IMG/VR virus record: IMGVR_UViG_3300002137_000182
Location: 1 to 42,069 of that record
Direction: 5' to 3' (one strand)
Source of the DNA: a virus
Length of the DNA: 42,069 nucleotides
Shown here: piece after piece, positions 16,137 to 24,281 of the stretch
How the letters are laid out: each line of letters starts with the position of its first letter
Numbering within the stretch: position 1 is the stretch's first letter
Notes under the pieces: model-generated
Database searches by the model: none
What the model saw: the letters and a program-made list of their open reading frames with translations, nothing else
What the model was told of the DNA's origin: nothing
Translations under genes and position numbers: made by a program

Positions 16137-16878
16137 TTGGTTCTAATTTTCTAACTTCCATCTCAAGGATATCCGTTTTCTTTGAATAAGGTAGTATTGG
16201 GTGTTTAATACTTTTTAGAAGTTTCCTACGTTCACCCCCTTTTGTTAGTATATAAACGTATCTATGCTTTCTTGGTTCTTTACGAATCCAAAATGGGCTG
16301 GTTACTTGCTTCTGAATTTCAGATGGGTTATTCGTTCCATAGGTTGGGAATATGGTTCTACCATGTTGCCATTCACCATCTTCACTAAACTTAAAACTCC
16401 AGCTATCATTATATCGTAGTGAATCACCTTGATATAACCAATTGGTTGCTTGATAAATTGTACCACAATGCCCTTCCTTCGGGTCTGAGTATGATATAAG
16501 TGCTTTTATATGTGGTACATTTTCTCTTAACCAATTAAAAGTCTGTCCTAAAAACCAACTTTCAATGTTAGACCCATACCCATCAAAAACAAACAATCTA
16601 ACGAGTTCTAAAACCTCAGTTCTATCCAACTCTTCAGAAATTGATTGACCACTCAATCTCCCAATGGGGTCGCCATAACAAGCAACACCTATCAATTTAT
16701 CAGTAGACTCAAAGAATGAATGTGAATCATCTTCAACATACACACCAATAGCATAAGATACCTTTGTCCATAGATGTGAATAGTGATTTTTCACTATTAA
16801 CTCCTTTGCCACAGACTTAGAAATCTTTCTTACTGATAGTTTTGATGTATCACAATATAACTTTCCCTCTTCTTTCAT
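16120..16878 (-). CDS. Mom-like DNA modification protein, first copy
   Basis: This 252-residue Mom-type protein is a paralogue of the next gene. It has IVKNHYSHLW, VLELVRLFVFDGYGSNIES and SYSDPKEGHCGTIYQATNW, the conserved block of the family, then a WQHGRTIFPTYGTNNP segment and a basic C-terminal region (RKEPRKHRYVYI). Mom proteins carry out carbamoylmethylation of adenine in phage Mu and need no known special nucleotide precursor. Its ATG directly follows the stop of the small HTH gene, so MazG-like protein, HTH protein and both Mom-like proteins form one operon. Chemistry in this phage is inferred from the family. Confidence 0.8.
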   Translation of the reverse strand: MKEEGKLYCDTSKLSVRKISKSVAKELIVKNHYSHLWTKVSYAIGVYVEDDSHSFFESTDKLIGVACYGDPIGRLSGQSISEELDRTEVLELVRLFVFDGYGSNIESWFLGQTFNWLRENVPHIKALISYSDPKEGHCGTIYQATNWLYQGDSLRYNDSWSFKFSEDGEWQHGRTIFPTYGTNNPSEIQKQVTSPFWIRKEPRKHRYVYILTKGGERRKLLKSIKHPILPYSKKTDILEMEVRKLEPNERGE

Positions 16879-17082
16879 TTATTGATAGTCGGTAAATTCC
16901 CCAAATAGGATATGTGTCCAAGTCTCACCCTTTACGATTTTACGAATGTTTGCAGGAGATACACCATTGTTTCGGGCTAATACTCTGGTATTACGATGAC
17001 CAACGGCCCACAACTTACGAATAGCCCTAACTTGGACTTCCGTAAGCTTATGTTGTGGGTGTGATTCTCCTCTTAAAGACAT
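16879..17082 (-). CDS. Small helix-turn-helix protein, 67 aa
   Basis: The start at 17082 (MSLRGESHPQHKL) is chosen because it lies right after the stop of the preceding gene (TAAGATG). A reading from 17112 only adds residues that overlap that gene. The protein is a single winged or simple helix-turn-helix of the kind found at the end of HNH and GIY-YIG endonucleases: KLTEVQVRAIRKL, then TRVLARNNGVSPANIRKIVKGETW. No nuclease motif remains. It may be a regulator of the Mom-like genes, as Com is for Mu mom, or the relic of a homing endonuclease. Confidence in the fold is good and in the role is low. Confidence 0.7.
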   Translation of the reverse strand: MSLRGESHPQHKLTEVQVRAIRKLWAVGHRNTRVLARNNGVSPANIRKIVKGETWTHILFGEFTDYQ

Positions 17083-17083
17083 C

Positions 17084-17503
17084 TTAAACCTCTTCATTAA
17101 ATGGAATTTCAAATTGAGGGGGCTCCTTCAAAAAAATTCCAATATTAGGAGGTGAGTAATTAGGTCCTTTTAATACCTTACCATCTTCTCTGTAGATGGG
17201 GTTACCATCAGCACCTAATTTAGACATATTGGAACGATGTACTTCATCAAAGACATCTTCAATTACATCTTGCATTCCATGAGCAACCATAGTACCCAAT
17301 AGGATATATAATTGGTCCGCAAGAGCATCGGTTACTTCTATGAGGTCGTCATTATTACAAGCCTCTAAATATTCAACCAACTCTTCTTTACCCAATTCGT
17401 ATCTCAACATAGATTCGATAGGACCAATTAGTGTTGGTTTGGTGTTTCGTGTTGAATTGTATGCGCTTTGGAATTCCCAAAGATGTTGTAACTGTTTTTT
17501 CAT
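17084..17503 (-). CDS. MazG-like / phosphoribosyl-ATP pyrophosphohydrolase-like protein
   Basis: The start at 17503 (MKKQLQHLWEFQSAYN) gives 139 residues. This all-alpha NTP-pyrophosphohydrolase-like protein has E..E in YELGKEELVEYLEAC, then DALADQLYILLGTMVAHGM, then EVHRSNMSKLGADG and REDGKVLKGPNYSPP. These fit the PRA-PH/MazG-related family common in phages. The Glu and Asp residues would bind metal and hydrolyse a (d)NTP to the monophosphate. Its role may be to remove unmodified or unwanted nucleotides, or to act on (p)ppGpp-like signals. A promoter places its -7 box 4 bases before the ATG, so the mRNA may be leaderless, and this gene opens the Mom operon. Confidence 0.78.
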   Translation of the reverse strand: MKKQLQHLWEFQSAYNSTRNTKPTLIGPIESMLRYELGKEELVEYLEACNNDDLIEVTDALADQLYILLGTMVAHGMQDVIEDVFDEVHRSNMSKLGADGNPIYREDGKVLKGPNYSPPNIGIFLKEPPQFEIPFNEEV

Positions 17504-17507
17504 ACTA

Positions 17508-17538
17508 CTAATATACAAAATTTATTTTAATATACAAA
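17508..17538 (-). promoter_or_regulatory. Promoter for the MazG-like/Mom-like operon
   Basis: The minus strand reads TTTG (17535-17538), 19 bases, TATATTAG (17508-17515). It overlaps the 3' end of the carbamoyltransferase gene. The stretch AAATTTTGTATATTA occurs twice in tandem here. No inverted repeat is present, unlike at most related promoters. The ATG follows after 4 bases. Confidence 0.72.
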
Positions 17539-19108
17539 ATTTATTTATGATTAAAGCATCCAACCCTGAATTATAGAATGTGTTAATGGCGTCTTCGGGT
17601 GAATCCACCAATGGTTCACTTGCCACATTAAAACTTGTATTCATAAAAACAGGCACTCCAGTTAATTCTTTGAATTTCATAAGAGCTGCGTGGATGATTG
17701 GGTTTTGAGATTTATTGATGGATTGTGGTCTACAACTATTATCGATATGGGTTGTCGCTGGGAGTATACTCCTCCACTCCTCTTTTACTTCACACGCCAT
17801 TAACATAAATGGTGATAGGTGTTTTGATTCAACAATGTCGTGGAAATCTTCCTCAGTCATAACTGGCGCGAGGGGTCTCCAAAACTCTCTATTTTTAATT
17901 GTGTTTACTCTATCAAGATTTTCTTTTTTAGTCGGATTAGCAAGAATTGACCTATGACATAACGCACGAGGGCCTACTTCAGATTTACCTTGAAAATAAC
18001 CCACCACCATATCCTCATTTATAAGATTAGCAAGATGTTCTGATGGGGATACTCTTTGATAGTTTATATCATGTTTTATAAGATAATCTTCAACATACAA
18101 GTCGTCAAACTCACTACCCCAATATGCGGTATCAAAGTCAATATCTGGCCATGTTGCTGTCATTTCTTTATGACATAAAATAGCAGCACCTAATGTACAT
18201 CCGCTATCGTTTGATGCCGGTTGGATAAATAACTTATCAATATCCGTTCGTTTGGATATCTTACCATTAGATGTACAATTTAAAAATGAACCACCAGCTA
18301 AACATAGGTTATTAGACTTACCATTTGACATCAAACTATCCAAATATGAAGATATATATTTTTCAAATAATGACTGAATGGTAGATGCTAAATTTACAGA
18401 ATCAGTTGATAGTATATTCTTATCTATATTAAGTTTTATAGTACTATTCATTTTAGAACAAAAATACTCTTTATATGCATTAGAATCACATTCAATAAGG
18501 CCAACATGGTCTGTATTTGTAATGGAAAGCTCAGGAAGTAATGTAGTATCCACTTCACCATAACAAGCAAGCCCCATGGTTTTACCTTCATGACTATTAG
18601 GTTTAAATCCTAAAAACCAAGTAGCCCACGCATAAAACCCACCCAACGTGTGGTCGCTCTGGATTACACCCAAATTATTTAGTGTTTCACCATCAAAGTA
18701 TCCATATATACCCGCGTTGGAGTCTCCAAATCCATCTGATGTCATATAATTTGTAGTTTCAAACTTAGATGGTATAATAGAACTAATCGCATGGCAATTA
18801 TGGTGTGGATACCACATCAACTTTTCAACTGAGTCTTCTGATAACAAGCTTGATACGAACTCGGTCATACGATTACTGTTATTGTCTTGTATGTTACCAT
18901 CTTGGCCTATTGCTATTTTATCAACGTCAGCTAATGTTATGTTTGCCGTATTTAAGCAAAATTCAATTGCTTTTAGTGGAAACATATTTGGAGCGTGTTT
19001 TATTCTATTAAACCGCTCTTCCTCAGAAAAGGCAACCAGACTACCATTCTTTATTATACAAGCGGAGGTATTTCTACTTGATAAGTAACTTATTCCAAGT
19101 ATTATCAT
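17522..19108 (-). CDS. Carbamoyltransferase of the NodU/CmcH/TobZ family
   Basis: This 528-residue protein has the two-domain layout of carbamoyltransferases: an N-terminal Kae1-like domain and a C-terminal YrdC-like domain. Visible blocks are AFSEEERFNRIKHAPN, WYPHHNCHAISS (metal-binding His pair), TSDGFGDSNAGIYGY, CLAGGSFLNCTSNG, SEVGPRALCHRSILANP, FWRPLAPV and FMNTSFNV. These enzymes move a carbamoyl group from carbamoyl phosphate, through carbamoyl-adenylate, to a hydroxyl. Near the N-terminus the family normally has GHDxSA; here the matching stretch reads SRNTSA, so a His and an Asp are changed. Whether the enzyme is active is therefore open. Neighbours suggest a sugar or modified base as acceptor. 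Confidence 0.85.
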   Translation of the reverse strand: MIILGISYLSSRNTSACIIKNGSLVAFSEEERFNRIKHAPNMFPLKAIEFCLNTANITLADVDKIAIGQDGNIQDNNSNRMTEFVSSLLSEDSVEKLMWYPHHNCHAISSIIPSKFETTNYMTSDGFGDSNAGIYGYFDGETLNNLGVIQSDHTLGGFYAWATWFLGFKPNSHEGKTMGLACYGEVDTTLLPELSITNTDHVGLIECDSNAYKEYFCSKMNSTIKLNIDKNILSTDSVNLASTIQSLFEKYISSYLDSLMSNGKSNNLCLAGGSFLNCTSNGKISKRTDIDKLFIQPASNDSGCTLGAAILCHKEMTATWPDIDFDTAYWGSEFDDLYVEDYLIKHDINYQRVSPSEHLANLINEDMVVGYFQGKSEVGPRALCHRSILANPTKKENLDRVNTIKNREFWRPLAPVMTEEDFHDIVESKHLSPFMLMACEVKEEWRSILPATTHIDNSCRPQSINKSQNPIIHAALMKFKELTGVPVFMNTSFNVASEPLVDSPEDAINTFYNSGLDALIINKFCILK

Positions 19109-19678
19109 TTATTCTAAAATCAGCTTACCCTCAGCAAGACCAGTTGGAGCAGATGCCCAAAGGTTAATTGCAATAGCACTACGTGTACCACGGGTTACTT
19201 CGGTAACTTGATGTGGGAAATTACCAGCTTCAAATATAATTAAACGATTAAATTTAGCCTCAATCCGTTCTAATAAGTCACCCGGTTTACTTTGAATCTC
19301 CAAATAACCACCATCTATGTCCATTTGCAATGGATAGAATACACTACCAATTAGTGGGCTAGAAACTACTTTTTCAGTTTCCCAAAGATGTTCGTCTTTA
19401 TCAACATGAAGTTGTAACTTTGGAGCAACTCCCTTTTCACCATATTGACCTGTCCAATATTCAAACCCTTCTAAAATAATCGGATTATATCTTGGAAAAT
19501 CCCATGGTGAATTTTTTAACCAAATTTCTTCAATTAACTTTTGTTTTAATGTACTTGCAGCTGATAACCAGGGGCCACCCCACCACATATATTCTCCATT
19601 TTTGCTGAAGAATGTTTTGTCTTTTTTAATCTCGTTTAGTAGAGAGTGGTCTTTAATAAAATCGTCAATAATAATCAT
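19109..19678 (-). CDS. 2-oxoglutarate/Fe(II) oxygenase, prolyl-hydroxylase-like
   Basis: This 189-residue protein has the jelly-roll signature. The iron ligands are His and Asp in LQLHVDKDEH and the distal His in FPHQVTEVTRGTRSA, with the following Arg for 2-oxoglutarate. It also has SVFYPLQMDIDGGYLEIQSKPGD. It resembles the phage 2OG-Fe(II) oxygenases that hydroxylate proteins, nucleobases or small molecules. It lies between UDP-galactopyranose mutase (ATGA overlap) and the carbamoyltransferase (TAAATG junction), so it is coupled to them. A hydroxyl made by this enzyme could serve as acceptor for the carbamoyl group or a sugar; that is inference. Confidence 0.82.
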   Translation of the reverse strand: MIIIDDFIKDHSLLNEIKKDKTFFSKNGEYMWWGGPWLSAASTLKQKLIEEIWLKNSPWDFPRYNPIILEGFEYWTGQYGEKGVAPKLQLHVDKDEHLWETEKVVSSPLIGSVFYPLQMDIDGGYLEIQSKPGDLLERIEAKFNRLIIFEAGNFPHQVTEVTRGTRSAIAINLWASAPTGLAEGKLILE

Positions 19679-20769
19679 AATTTGTTTACTTTTGTTAAAG
19701 CTGAAGCTACTACCTGGTGCATATCATAGTATTTGTACTCTGCGAGTCTTCCACCAAAAATTACAGCTTCGTTATCAGCTAATTGTTTATATTTCCTGTA
19801 CTTATCATTGTTAGCCTCATCATTCACAGGGTAGAATGGTTCAGTACCTCGTTTATACTCTTTTGGATATTCTATACTAACCCAAGATACTTTTTGATTT
19901 TGGTCATCAAAGTGTTTGTGTTCAATAATACGGGTAAATGAGGTTTCTTCATCTGTATAATTCATCACAGCACATCCTTGGTAGTTGTCAGTATTTATCT
20001 TCATGGTCTCCCACTCAACTGACTTATATTCCAAATCACCAAACTCATAATTAAAGTATGTGTCAATAGGACCAGTGTAAATTACCTTATCAGTTAAGTT
20101 ATCCCAATATTCTTTATTTTCAAGATAGTTACAATTTGTATATACTTTAATACCATCTAATAACTTATCAAAAATCTGAGTGTATCCTCCAATTGGAATA
20201 CCTTGATATTTATCATTAAAATAGTTATTGTTATATGTAAATCGTACTGGTAGTCGTTTTATGATTGAAGCGGGTAATTCTTTAGGGTCCTTTCTCCATT
20301 GTTTTTGGGTATACCCCTTAATCAACTTCTCGTACACATCCTTACCTACAAGTGAAAGTGCTTGTTCTTCTAAATTAGTAACCTTACCTTTAAATCGTTG
20401 TTTATCAATCTTATTCTCAGCCGCATATGGCGTTGTTACACCCCACATTTGATTGAACGTTGACATATTGAATGGTAAGTTGTATATTTCACCTTTATAG
20501 TTAGCTATTACATTGTGACTAAATGGTCTAAACTCTGCAAACTGATTTATATAATCCCAAACTTTTTTATCATTTGTATGGAATATATGAGCGCCATATT
20601 TGTGTATATGTACACCATCCTTTTCTTCAGTATAACAATTACCACCAATGTGGTCTCGTAATTCTAAAACTACTACGGACTTACCCTTCTTATTGAGTTC
20701 ATGAGCACATATAGCTCCGAATAACCCGCCACCTACAATAACATAATCGTACTTTTTATCCATTGACAT
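19675..20769 (-). CDS. glf: UDP-galactopyranose mutase
   Basis: This 364-residue flavoprotein is of normal length for the family. The FAD-binding segment is YDYVIVGGGLFGAICAHEL and the glycine-rich continuation GGNCYTEE. It also shows HKYGAHIFHTNDKKVWDYI, LPFNMSTFNQMWGV, KGYTQKQWRKDPKELP and the late GGRLAEYKYYDM. It interconverts UDP-galactopyranose and UDP-galactofuranose, the donor for galactofuranosyl transferases, and needs reduced FAD. Start is at 20769 or two codons later at 20763; both overlap the preceding gene. With neighbouring glycosyltransferases it implies galactofuranose transfer onto a phage or host target. Confidence 0.94.
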   Translation of the reverse strand: MSMDKKYDYVIVGGGLFGAICAHELNKKGKSVVVLELRDHIGGNCYTEEKDGVHIHKYGAHIFHTNDKKVWDYINQFAEFRPFSHNVIANYKGEIYNLPFNMSTFNQMWGVTTPYAAENKIDKQRFKGKVTNLEEQALSLVGKDVYEKLIKGYTQKQWRKDPKELPASIIKRLPVRFTYNNNYFNDKYQGIPIGGYTQIFDKLLDGIKVYTNCNYLENKEYWDNLTDKVIYTGPIDTYFNYEFGDLEYKSVEWETMKINTDNYQGCAVMNYTDEETSFTRIIEHKHFDDQNQKVSWVSIEYPKEYKRGTEPFYPVNDEANNDKYRKYKQLADNEAVIFGGRLAEYKYYDMHQVVASALTKVNKL

Positions 20770-21868
20770 ACTTCATAGCGTTTGAATGCAGATGTCCACA
20801 TAAAGTTCCAGTATCATGATACGCCTCATCCTCAATCATGAATACTAATCTTGGAAATGGGTTTGTTCTATTTGGATTAATTATAATAGAAGTAACTTGC
20901 AACATATTTTGATATTGCTTCATCGATTCATATAGTTTAGCTAATTTAATATATGATTCATTTCTATTTTTACTAAATTGGTTAGATTGTGTTAGGTAGT
21001 AGATTTGTAAATCAGATTCACCTAACCACCCATATGCCTCAGCAATCAACATCATAGCATAATATCCCATTTCATCCTGATGACTACATTCTTGAGTTAC
21101 CTCCCAATTATGTTTACGATTTAAATACATTTTAAAATAAAATATACACCTGCGGGCATACTCATTTGAATGGTCGATACCAAATGGGAAATTGGATACA
21201 TCTTTATAACAATCGTTATAAGATTTTGCGATATACCACAAATGATAGTCATCCTCTAATACTTTATTACTTGGAACTTTATCCAATTCTAATTCCAAAG
21301 CATCTGTCAAAAACTTCATTGGTTTAAGCCACGTATCACCATCATTTGTGATTATGTGTCTAAATCCGGATGGTAAAGCTACACGCTGAAACTCCTCACC
21401 CTCAATAGTAAGATGAATGGTTTCGTGTCTTTTATCAAGAGCAAAGAACCATGGTAATTTTGCATTCCACATCCAAGTACGAAAGTACTTACTACTACCA
21501 GGGTCAGCTACGACGTTCCATGACTGAATTGATGTATCGTTGAGAAGATTCCAATCAAAATCAGAATCAATTACTAATTGTTCATCAGCATCCATACGAA
21601 GAATCCAATCACACCCATGGTCTGCTTTTAATGCTTCTTGTAATGTATGATTACGATTCCATCCTGGATAGTCCCATGCGATTTCATAAGTAAACCCAGG
21701 AATTCCACGCTCTTGAAAGAACGTATCGATAATTTGTTTAGTGTTGTCTTTACCATTACATTGGACAACATAATAATCAATATGGGGAGCAACCGATTCT
21801 AACATACGTGTGATAGTAACTTCTTCACTACCCACCATTGCATTCATACAAATTTTAGTTTGTTTCAT
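20756..21868 (-). CDS. Glycosyltransferase family 2 with helical C-terminal part
   Basis: This 370-residue protein has an N-terminal GT-A domain: ICMNAMVGSEEVTITRMLESV, then WILRMDADEQLVID with the DADE metal site near residue 95, then the sugar-binding GWNRNHTLQEALK. The C-terminal third is helical and TPR-like (YYLTQSNQFSKNRNESYIKLAKLYESMKQYQ), the form seen in SunS-like glycosyltransferases that act on proteins or peptides. It precedes UDP-galactopyranose mutase and overlaps it. A galactofuranosyl transfer onto a virion protein is one reasonable reading. The donor is not shown by the sequence. Confidence 0.82.
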   Translation of the reverse strand: MKQTKICMNAMVGSEEVTITRMLESVAPHIDYYVVQCNGKDNTKQIIDTFFQERGIPGFTYEIAWDYPGWNRNHTLQEALKADHGCDWILRMDADEQLVIDSDFDWNLLNDTSIQSWNVVADPGSSKYFRTWMWNAKLPWFFALDKRHETIHLTIEGEEFQRVALPSGFRHIITNDGDTWLKPMKFLTDALELELDKVPSNKVLEDDYHLWYIAKSYNDCYKDVSNFPFGIDHSNEYARRCIFYFKMYLNRKHNWEVTQECSHQDEMGYYAMMLIAEAYGWLGESDLQIYYLTQSNQFSKNRNESYIKLAKLYESMKQYQNMLQVTSIIINPNRTNPFPRLVFMIEDEAYHDTGTLCGHLHSNAMKYVNG

Positions 21869-21871
21869 AAC

Positions 21872-22105
21872 TTATACATTTAAATATTCAGACTCAGGCC
21901 TCACTCCTACAAATCGATTAATTTCCTGTCCGTTTTCTAATAATACAACTGTTGGGACACCCCTAACATTATATTGTTGAGCTAATTCCGGCTGCTCATC
22001 TACATTAACTTTTTGTACTGAAATGGTGTTACCCACTCGTTCCATAACTGGCCCTAGCATCCTACACGGACCACACCAAGGTGCACTAAAATATAAATAC
22101 TTCAT
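21872..22105 (-). CDS. Thioredoxin-like protein
   Basis: This 77-residue single-domain protein has the active site WCGPCRMLGPVM near the N-terminus and the cis-proline region VRGVPTVVLLENG. It is shorter than E. coli thioredoxin (about 109) and lacks the first helix and strand, as in other phage thioredoxins and NrdH/NrdC-type proteins. It follows the ribonucleotide reductase genes and a small membrane protein, so its likely task is to re-reduce NrdA. There is a 3-base gap to the next gene. Confidence 0.92.
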   Translation of the reverse strand: MKYLYFSAPWCGPCRMLGPVMERVGNTISVQKVNVDEQPELAQQYNVRGVPTVVLLENGQEINRFVGVRPESEYLNV

Positions 22106-22133
22106 AATTTTTCAATTATCCAAATTTATTTTG

Positions 22134-22433
22134 TTAAAAATATATAGATAGTAGATTGGCTAGCTTATATCCAATGAACGCTCCCAATGCAGTTGGTACT
22201 GGGAATACTATGAACTTACCTAATGAGGTTACATACTTAGGTCTATTAACTACCTTACCAACAAAGAAGTAATATGACATATATGCAATCAATACCGCAA
22301 TATCAATTCCTAGTGTAATAAACACTACGATGATTGAACCTAAGAATCCATATGTGAAGTTTTCAAATACAGCTTCTAAGATTTCTGACTTTGGAGTATC
22401 TCTATACTCTTTACCAATTTTCTTTATACTCAT
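22134..22433 (-). CDS. Small membrane protein of unknown function
   Basis: This 99-residue protein has one long hydrophobic stretch at about residues 30-62 (two close segments around LGSIIVVFITLGIDIAVLI), then a positively charged loop VVNRPKY and a further segment near the C-terminus (VFPVPTALGAFIGYKL). Two or three membrane helices are likely, with no signal cleavage site. I do not recognise the family. It lies between NrdA and thioredoxin; a lysis or membrane-remodelling role is possible but not supported by more than topology. Confidence 0.7.
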   Translation of the reverse strand: MSIKKIGKEYRDTPKSEILEAVFENFTYGFLGSIIVVFITLGIDIAVLIAYMSYYFFVGKVVNRPKYVTSLGKFIVFPVPTALGAFIGYKLANLLSIYF

Positions 22434-22487
22434 ATAATTAATTTTTTTATTCGCTATCAGAATCGTTATCTATCACAAATACTTTTA

Positions 22488-24275
22488 CTACCCATCGCAG
22501 GATAAGCAGTCGGGGTCGGTAGCACGAATTGCTATGTCGCCACGAAGTACTGACTCTGTTCTCATATAATATAGAGTTTTAATTCCCAATTTCCAAGCTT
22601 CCATATGAACTTGATTAATCCATTTTGGAGTGACTTGTGTTGGAAATGCCAGATTTAATGAAACCGATTGGTCAACATATTGTTGTCTAATACCGGCTTG
22701 TTTTACTAATTCCAATTGATTGATTTCTTTAAAGGTTTTATAAATATCCTTTACCCAATCAACTTCTTTGTTTTCAATGGTAGATTCGGTCATATCTGCA
22801 CGACTTGTCAGTTTACCATTGACATATCCCCAATTATCCAATTCATCAATTCCCTGTACAGACCCAGCATGGTCAATAATTTGGTCCCATGTCTCTTTAT
22901 TATTAAATCCTACTTTACGAAGAACTCGTTCAAGTTCAGCGTTCTTACGAATGAACGTTCCTTTAGCAGTTTGTTCAGTAAAGACATTTGCAGCCCATGG
23001 TTCAATACCCGGCGAAACGTTACCACTTAATTTTGAGTTTGATACTGTTGGAGCAACAGCCATCATATGTGTGTTTCTCATACCTGTACCAACACACCAT
23101 AGTGGTTCACCATATTCTTCAGACAAAGCACGAGATGCTCGTTCAGATTCAATCCTCATTTGAGAGAAGATTCTACGAGTTTCAAATTGAGCAGGAAGAC
23201 CTTCAAATGACATACCTTTTTGTTGTAGATATGTGTGCCATCCAAGTACACCAAGACCCAATGCTCTGCCTTTTTCAGCAGAACGGACTGAGTTTTCAAA
23301 TCCTCTCATATTCTTTGCTCTTTGAATGAATTCTTCTAAGACACCATCTAAGAACCACGTAGCAGTATAGATAAGGTCAGTATCCTTCCATTCATCATAC
23401 TTAGCCAAGTTAACTGATGACAAGCAACATACAAATGAGTGATTCTCATCGGTATGTAACGTAATCTCAGAACAAATATTAGTCATAAAGACTTTCAATC
23501 CATTTTGTTTGTATGCTTCCGGATTAGTCTTATTAACATTCCCTTTAAACATGATATAAGGTTCGCCTGTAGCTTTTCTTTTCTGAAGTACCTTACCCCA
23601 CTTTCTACGAGCATCAGAGTCACCATCCTCAAGTTTTCTCATAAACTTATCCCCAACCACAACACATTGATGTAGATTAAGTGATTGTCTATTTACATCA
23701 CCCTTGGGTTCTCTAATTTCAATCCACTCATCAAAATCGCCATGTTCAATATTAAGATTTACAGAAGAAGCGCCTCTACGAACTGACCCTTGGTTTGTAG
23801 CAAGAATAGTTGAATCGTAAATTTTACAAAATGGAACTACACCATCCGATGTACCATTTCCTGTTATTTTAGCACCAGCTGACCTAATCATATTAATACC
23901 AATCCCAACACCACCACCATGTTTGGCAAGTAACATCATTTCAAGGTTTTTTTGACCAATCTCTTGAATGGAATCACCAACATCAATACCAAAACAAGAT
24001 ATCGGAAGACCCCTATCGGTACCAGTATTAGAAAGTACAGGAGTAGCAAGGTTAAGCCAACCACGCCAAATATAATCAAAAAACTTACTAGCAAGATGAG
24101 GCTTACCCAATCTCCTAGCGACAGCCGCTGAAACCCTCCAATAAGCATCTTTAGGTGTTTCACCGGCAAGTAAATATCCTTTAGAAATAGTTTTAACATA
24201 TATCTCCGTATTTCCCCAAACTGGTAAGTCAGTTCCTAACTCCCAATTAAATTCGTCTCCGTAATTTTTAGCCAT
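22488..24275 (-). CDS. nrdA: Class Ia ribonucleotide reductase large subunit, short form
   Basis: At 595 residues this is shorter than E. coli NrdA (761). The N-terminal ATP-cone regulatory domain is absent, so overall activity control by ATP/dATP is likely lost. It keeps LATPVLSNTGTDRGLPISCF (redox Cys), the MLLAKHGGGVGIG loop, NICSEITL with the Asn-Cys-Glu catalytic set, FVCCLSSVNLAKYDEW, and the C-terminal CLSCDG that carries reducing equivalents. It makes dNDPs for phage DNA. The ATG lies 6 bases after nrdB, and thioredoxin follows after a small membrane protein. The gene order nrdB-nrdA is the reverse of E. coli. Confidence 0.95.
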   Translation of the reverse strand: MAKNYGDEFNWELGTDLPVWGNTEIYVKTISKGYLLAGETPKDAYWRVSAAVARRLGKPHLASKFFDYIWRGWLNLATPVLSNTGTDRGLPISCFGIDVGDSIQEIGQKNLEMMLLAKHGGGVGIGINMIRSAGAKITGNGTSDGVVPFCKIYDSTILATNQGSVRRGASSVNLNIEHGDFDEWIEIREPKGDVNRQSLNLHQCVVVGDKFMRKLEDGDSDARRKWGKVLQKRKATGEPYIMFKGNVNKTNPEAYKQNGLKVFMTNICSEITLHTDENHSFVCCLSSVNLAKYDEWKDTDLIYTATWFLDGVLEEFIQRAKNMRGFENSVRSAEKGRALGLGVLGWHTYLQQKGMSFEGLPAQFETRRIFSQMRIESERASRALSEEYGEPLWCVGTGMRNTHMMAVAPTVSNSKLSGNVSPGIEPWAANVFTEQTAKGTFIRKNAELERVLRKVGFNNKETWDQIIDHAGSVQGIDELDNWGYVNGKLTSRADMTESTIENKEVDWVKDIYKTFKEINQLELVKQAGIRQQYVDQSVSLNLAFPTQVTPKWINQVHMEAWKLGIKTLYYMRTESVLRGDIAIRATDPDCLSCDG

Positions 24276-24281
24276 AATTTT

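Noticed and set aside
16879-17112. A homing endonuclease
   Set aside because: Only the HTH end is present; no HNH or GIY-YIG catalytic residues occur in this small gene.
22444-22487. An acidic reading frame (VFVIDNDSDSE) directly after the NrdA stop, suggesting a frameshifted C-terminus
   Set aside because: NrdA already ends in the expected CLSCDG tail, there is no slippery sequence, and the frame has no start codon of its own that fits.
23936-24199. A hydrophobic 87-residue minus-strand frame inside nrdA
   Set aside because: It is an out-of-frame shadow of the NrdA coding sequence, which has clear catalytic motifs in the other frame.
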